Part shown: positions 61,001 through 64,000 of the stretch, in pieces
How positions within the stretch are numbered: position 1 is the stretch's first letter
Layout of the letters: every line of letters starts with the position of its first letter
NCBI GenBank assembly: GCA_013398615.1
Contig: VZSR01002420.1
Coordinates: 2,535,624-2,599,623 of the forward strand
Origin: Brachypodius melanocephalos
Taxonomy: Eukaryota > Chordata > Aves > Passeriformes > Pycnonotidae
DNA: 64,000 bases
Reading direction: 5' to 3'
Program-made: the position numbers and the translations under genes
The notes under the pieces: model-generated
What the model saw: only the letters and a program-made list of their open reading frames with translations
Told to the model about the DNA's origin: nothing
The model's database searches: none

Positions 61001-64000
61001 CTAAACTTTCTGCTCCAATACTTATGGAAGTTCAGGGGCTGGTCTTTTAAGCAAAGCTAGCACATCTTTGTACTGGAGCTGTTGCTTGTCTTACTCTTCC
61101 ATGGACATTCCTAGAGCCGCTGTTGGTGGCCGGACATTGGGAAACACCGCCTTGGTCTCACCTGCTAAAAATGATTGTATGCCCCAGTTTTCATAGGTGC
61201 AGTACCCAGCACAGATATCCAGCTTAATCTGTTCCCCTTCTTGGCCAAACTGTGCCATGCAATACTTTCATGTCATCTGAACTACAAAATTAAATTCCAG
61301 TCTGGGATTTCATACGCTCTGACAAGAGCACCCTGTCAACAGCTCTGATGCACTTGTGCTGCAATTTGGGCAGATACTGGCTCCACCTGTTGTTTCATTT
61401 CCCCCATAAGTTATCTAGATGCCTGAACCCTTGGAGGCGCCTCCTTCTGTTATAAATAAAACTTGAAATGAAAAGCTATTGTGAAACTGTAGAAGATACC
61501 CAATTCATGCCACTCCAGGTCTTGGGGACTCAAGTTGGATGGCTTCATGGGTGGCTTCCAACCTGCTGAAGATGTTACTTCTGTCATGCAAACAGATGTG
61601 TCTGAAAATGTTTGTTGAAAAAAAATTGTTAAAGCATGGCAAAAAGTTGCTGGCAACTAAGGAACCAGGACTATTTAGCTATCATTCCTAGTCACAGGGT
61701 ATACTCAGTCTTCCTTCAAAAACTATCCACCTGCCAGGAAACATTTGCTTATTTTATTGTTAATTTTGCCAGCGTGCTGCTTGAAGTGGGTGTCTGATCT
61801 GATTTTTGATCATCAAACACCAATGTCAACAGGAAAAATGGCAGGCCCCGCCCCAATGGAAATGAAAATGTAGAAATTCTTAAGATTTTGTGGCTGATAA
61901 ATGTTGTCCAAAAGCATTAAATTCTTTAATCTTAAATTCTTTAATCGTTAGCAATGAAGCCCTGAGCCCTAGCAGAGCTGTCAGTGCTCTGCTCCTTGTG
62001 AAAAGCTGCACATCACTTCTTGTTGCCGGTGAATCAAATCTTCACAATTCCTGTACAGATGTCGTATGTAAGAAACATCTAGTGACATGTCAAAGGAGGC
62101 CTTTTTTAGGGTTCTTTTCCTGCAAAATCATTCAAAGAGGCACCCCTGGATCTTGCAGACTGTAGATCCTGGGAAGTTCCAGAGAGACAACTGCATTCCT
62201 GAGGATGGGTTTGGAGCATGTGCAGATCCCTGCAGATCCATCCAAGTGAAGGAGTAGCACTTCTTTTCAATGATGTCCTGGGGCCAGGACTTCCATCCAT
62301 TAATTATGTGAAAGAGGACCTCCTTTAGTCAAACCTGCCAATTTTTAATGTAATTGAATGTCACCTTATCCTCGTATGGCTAGGGAAGAAAAGCAGAAGC
62401 TCTTGCTCAACATCCATTTGTTTTATGCCCTTACATATTTTTTGTGCCATTTGAGGCTTTGTGTGTCTGATAAAAGCAGGGAAAGGCTGTATTTACCAGA
62501 ATTTGAGCTAAGGGTACCAGGAACTAAATTGAAGAATAAGTGTCCTGCTGGTTTTTGGCTGACAGAAGGGCTGCAATGGTTCTCCCTCAGGTGAAGGACA
62601 GGTTGTAGGCATAAGGAGGTGCCACAGCTCTCTGAGGTCTCTCTGCTGATGATCATCAAGCAAGAGACCCCTTGTTTTGCACCATCTCACAGCTTTTTTT
62701 TCTGTGCTGGCCATACTTATCCTCATAGATAAGTGAATCAGGACAATCCTTGTTAATAATATTTAGTGTATAACCTTCATACTGTGACAATTAAAAAAAA
62801 AACGCTTTATGAAAATAAGAAAACATGGCACGAGAAATATTCCTTTTGTTTTGTGATATCTGATTTTTCTTCTTTCCTTTGGGAAATAAAATGATTGGGA
62901 ACAGCTTTGAGGAAGTCTGCAAAATAAGCTTACATCTGTAAGCAAACACAAAGTAAACATGTGTTGCTTTGGGCCAGTTTTAAGAGCTGAATCAGACAGT
63001 TTCATTTCAGTAAACACTGATAAGCAGACAGAAACCCCCTTTCTTTCAAAGTCCAAGCACTGGATTCAGGTGTCACCTTTTTGATGGTACCTGGCAATTA
63101 AACACATCCCTTCATAACCTCCTAGAGGAAGCTGGCTGCAAATAGGGTGAGTCAAACTCATCAAGCTGCCTTATGAATGCTTCTTTTTTGTGTTTAGAAG
63201 AACTCCTTCTTATAAGATGATGAACTGCCAGTCACATAGGAAGAGAAAAGCAGACACTTCTTTTCTGGATAGATTAAACTCTCCAGAGGATGGTGAAAGC
63301 GAAGCAAATCAAATACATCATCTTTCATATTCACATCAACCCATCTATTGTGGAAAACATCAGAAGTCAGCGTTTTCTCACTCAGCTGAAATATTATTCC
63401 TGTGCTATTTCTAGACTAAAGAGACAAATATTGGAGAAGTGAACACTTAATAATCCCCCAAAGGAAGGAGAAAAACACCAAAAAAAGAGCACGAGAGAGC
63501 ACAAAGTCCCACTGTATGCCAGCCAGTGCTGCTGCTTTCAGAGAGGGACTCTGGGAGGAGCAAATGTTGGTTCCTGGGACACAGGGAGCTAGGAGGTTCC
63601 ACCAGTAGCTGTCTCTTTCTCTCTCTCAAGAACTTCTGTTTGTTATTCCTGCTTCTTTTATGAGAACATGGCTGTGGAGAAGGACTAGACTGAGGACTAG
63701 GGACTGGGTGCAAGGAGATCAAATTATATTGGTCTTGTGCTATTTAATGAAAAGAAAAGCAGAGCAGCCACCAGATAAACACAAGTGAGAGAGCAGGCAG
63801 GTGAGAGGTTACCTGTGCTGGCAGGTGGGTGGTGACTGCCAGAGTGTGATCCTGTGGTCTGAAGGCTTTCCCAGAACTGGCTTTCTTCTGGTGGGCCCCA
63901 TGCCCTTTTCCCCAGTGGAGTGCCAGGGACCAGAGCCCACACTGTGACTGGAGCACCAGTTCAAAGCACCATGCACACCTGAAATGAGGTGTAAAATGGT
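58086..64000. other. Upstream flank: non-coding DNA to window end
   Basis: Single-copy DNA with a perfect 15-base tandem duplication at 61917-61946 and short A/T runs. No gene, RNA gene or mobile element is recognisable. Confidence 0.5.
61917..61946 (+). repeat. Perfect 15-base tandem duplication
   Basis: TTAAATTCTTTAATC occurs twice head to tail with no mismatch. A small, probably recent duplication. Confidence 0.9.

Noticed and set aside
1..64000. Endogenous retrovirus, CRISPR, operon or other accessory system
   Set aside because: No paired long terminal repeats, retroviral domains, spaced repeat array or gene cluster was seen; the window is ordinary vertebrate intronic and flanking DNA.

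Overview
The window is vertebrate, most likely avian, genomic DNA. It holds one recognisable protein-coding segment: exon 2 of NR3C2, the mineralocorticoid (aldosterone) receptor gene, on the minus strand at 34498-36262. The case for a bird rests on four 3'-end fragments of CR1 LINEs, on the absence of any mammalian SINE I could recognise, and on a receptor N-terminus close to, but distinct from, the mammalian one. I cannot settle the order or species from sequence alone. Two runs of exactly 100 N (39041-39140 and 55653-55752) look like placeholder assembly gaps of unknown true size, and both lie next to GC-rich DNA.

Layout, right to left in the direction of NR3C2 transcription. From 64000 down to about 39600 is DNA upstream of NR3C2 with no gene I can support. 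It contains two CR1 fragments, a GC-rich island broken by a gap at 55.65-55.96 kb, and a small promoter-like block at 50.6-51.0 kb. A CpG island at about 38.85-39.56 kb, interrupted by the other gap, sits 2.6-3.3 kb upstream of exon 2 and is the probable NR3C2 promoter and non-coding exon 1. Intron 1 runs from the exon 1 donor (two candidates, 38738 and 39016) to the acceptor at 36263-36264. Exon 2 carries the start codon and nearly the whole N-terminal transactivation domain (587 codons plus 2 nt). Everything from 34497 down to position 1 is the first part of intron 2, which is very large in known NR3C2 genes. I did not see the DNA-binding-domain exon 3 in it.

Intron 2 is mostly AT-rich single-copy DNA with two CR1 fragments, homopolymer tracts and a striking period-10 AT repeat at 21.78 kb. 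It also has several GC-rich blocks (8.0-9.1, 11.6-12.1, 25.83-26.24 and 27.82-28.15 kb). The 25.83-26.24 kb block is CpG-island dense and could be an internal promoter or enhancer. Nearly all other open frames in the window are short or antisense shadows and look like chance. I found no operons, CRISPR arrays, rRNA, convincing tRNA or intact transposon. There is no sign of a wholly new system; the interesting material is the receptor exon and candidate regulatory DNA around it.
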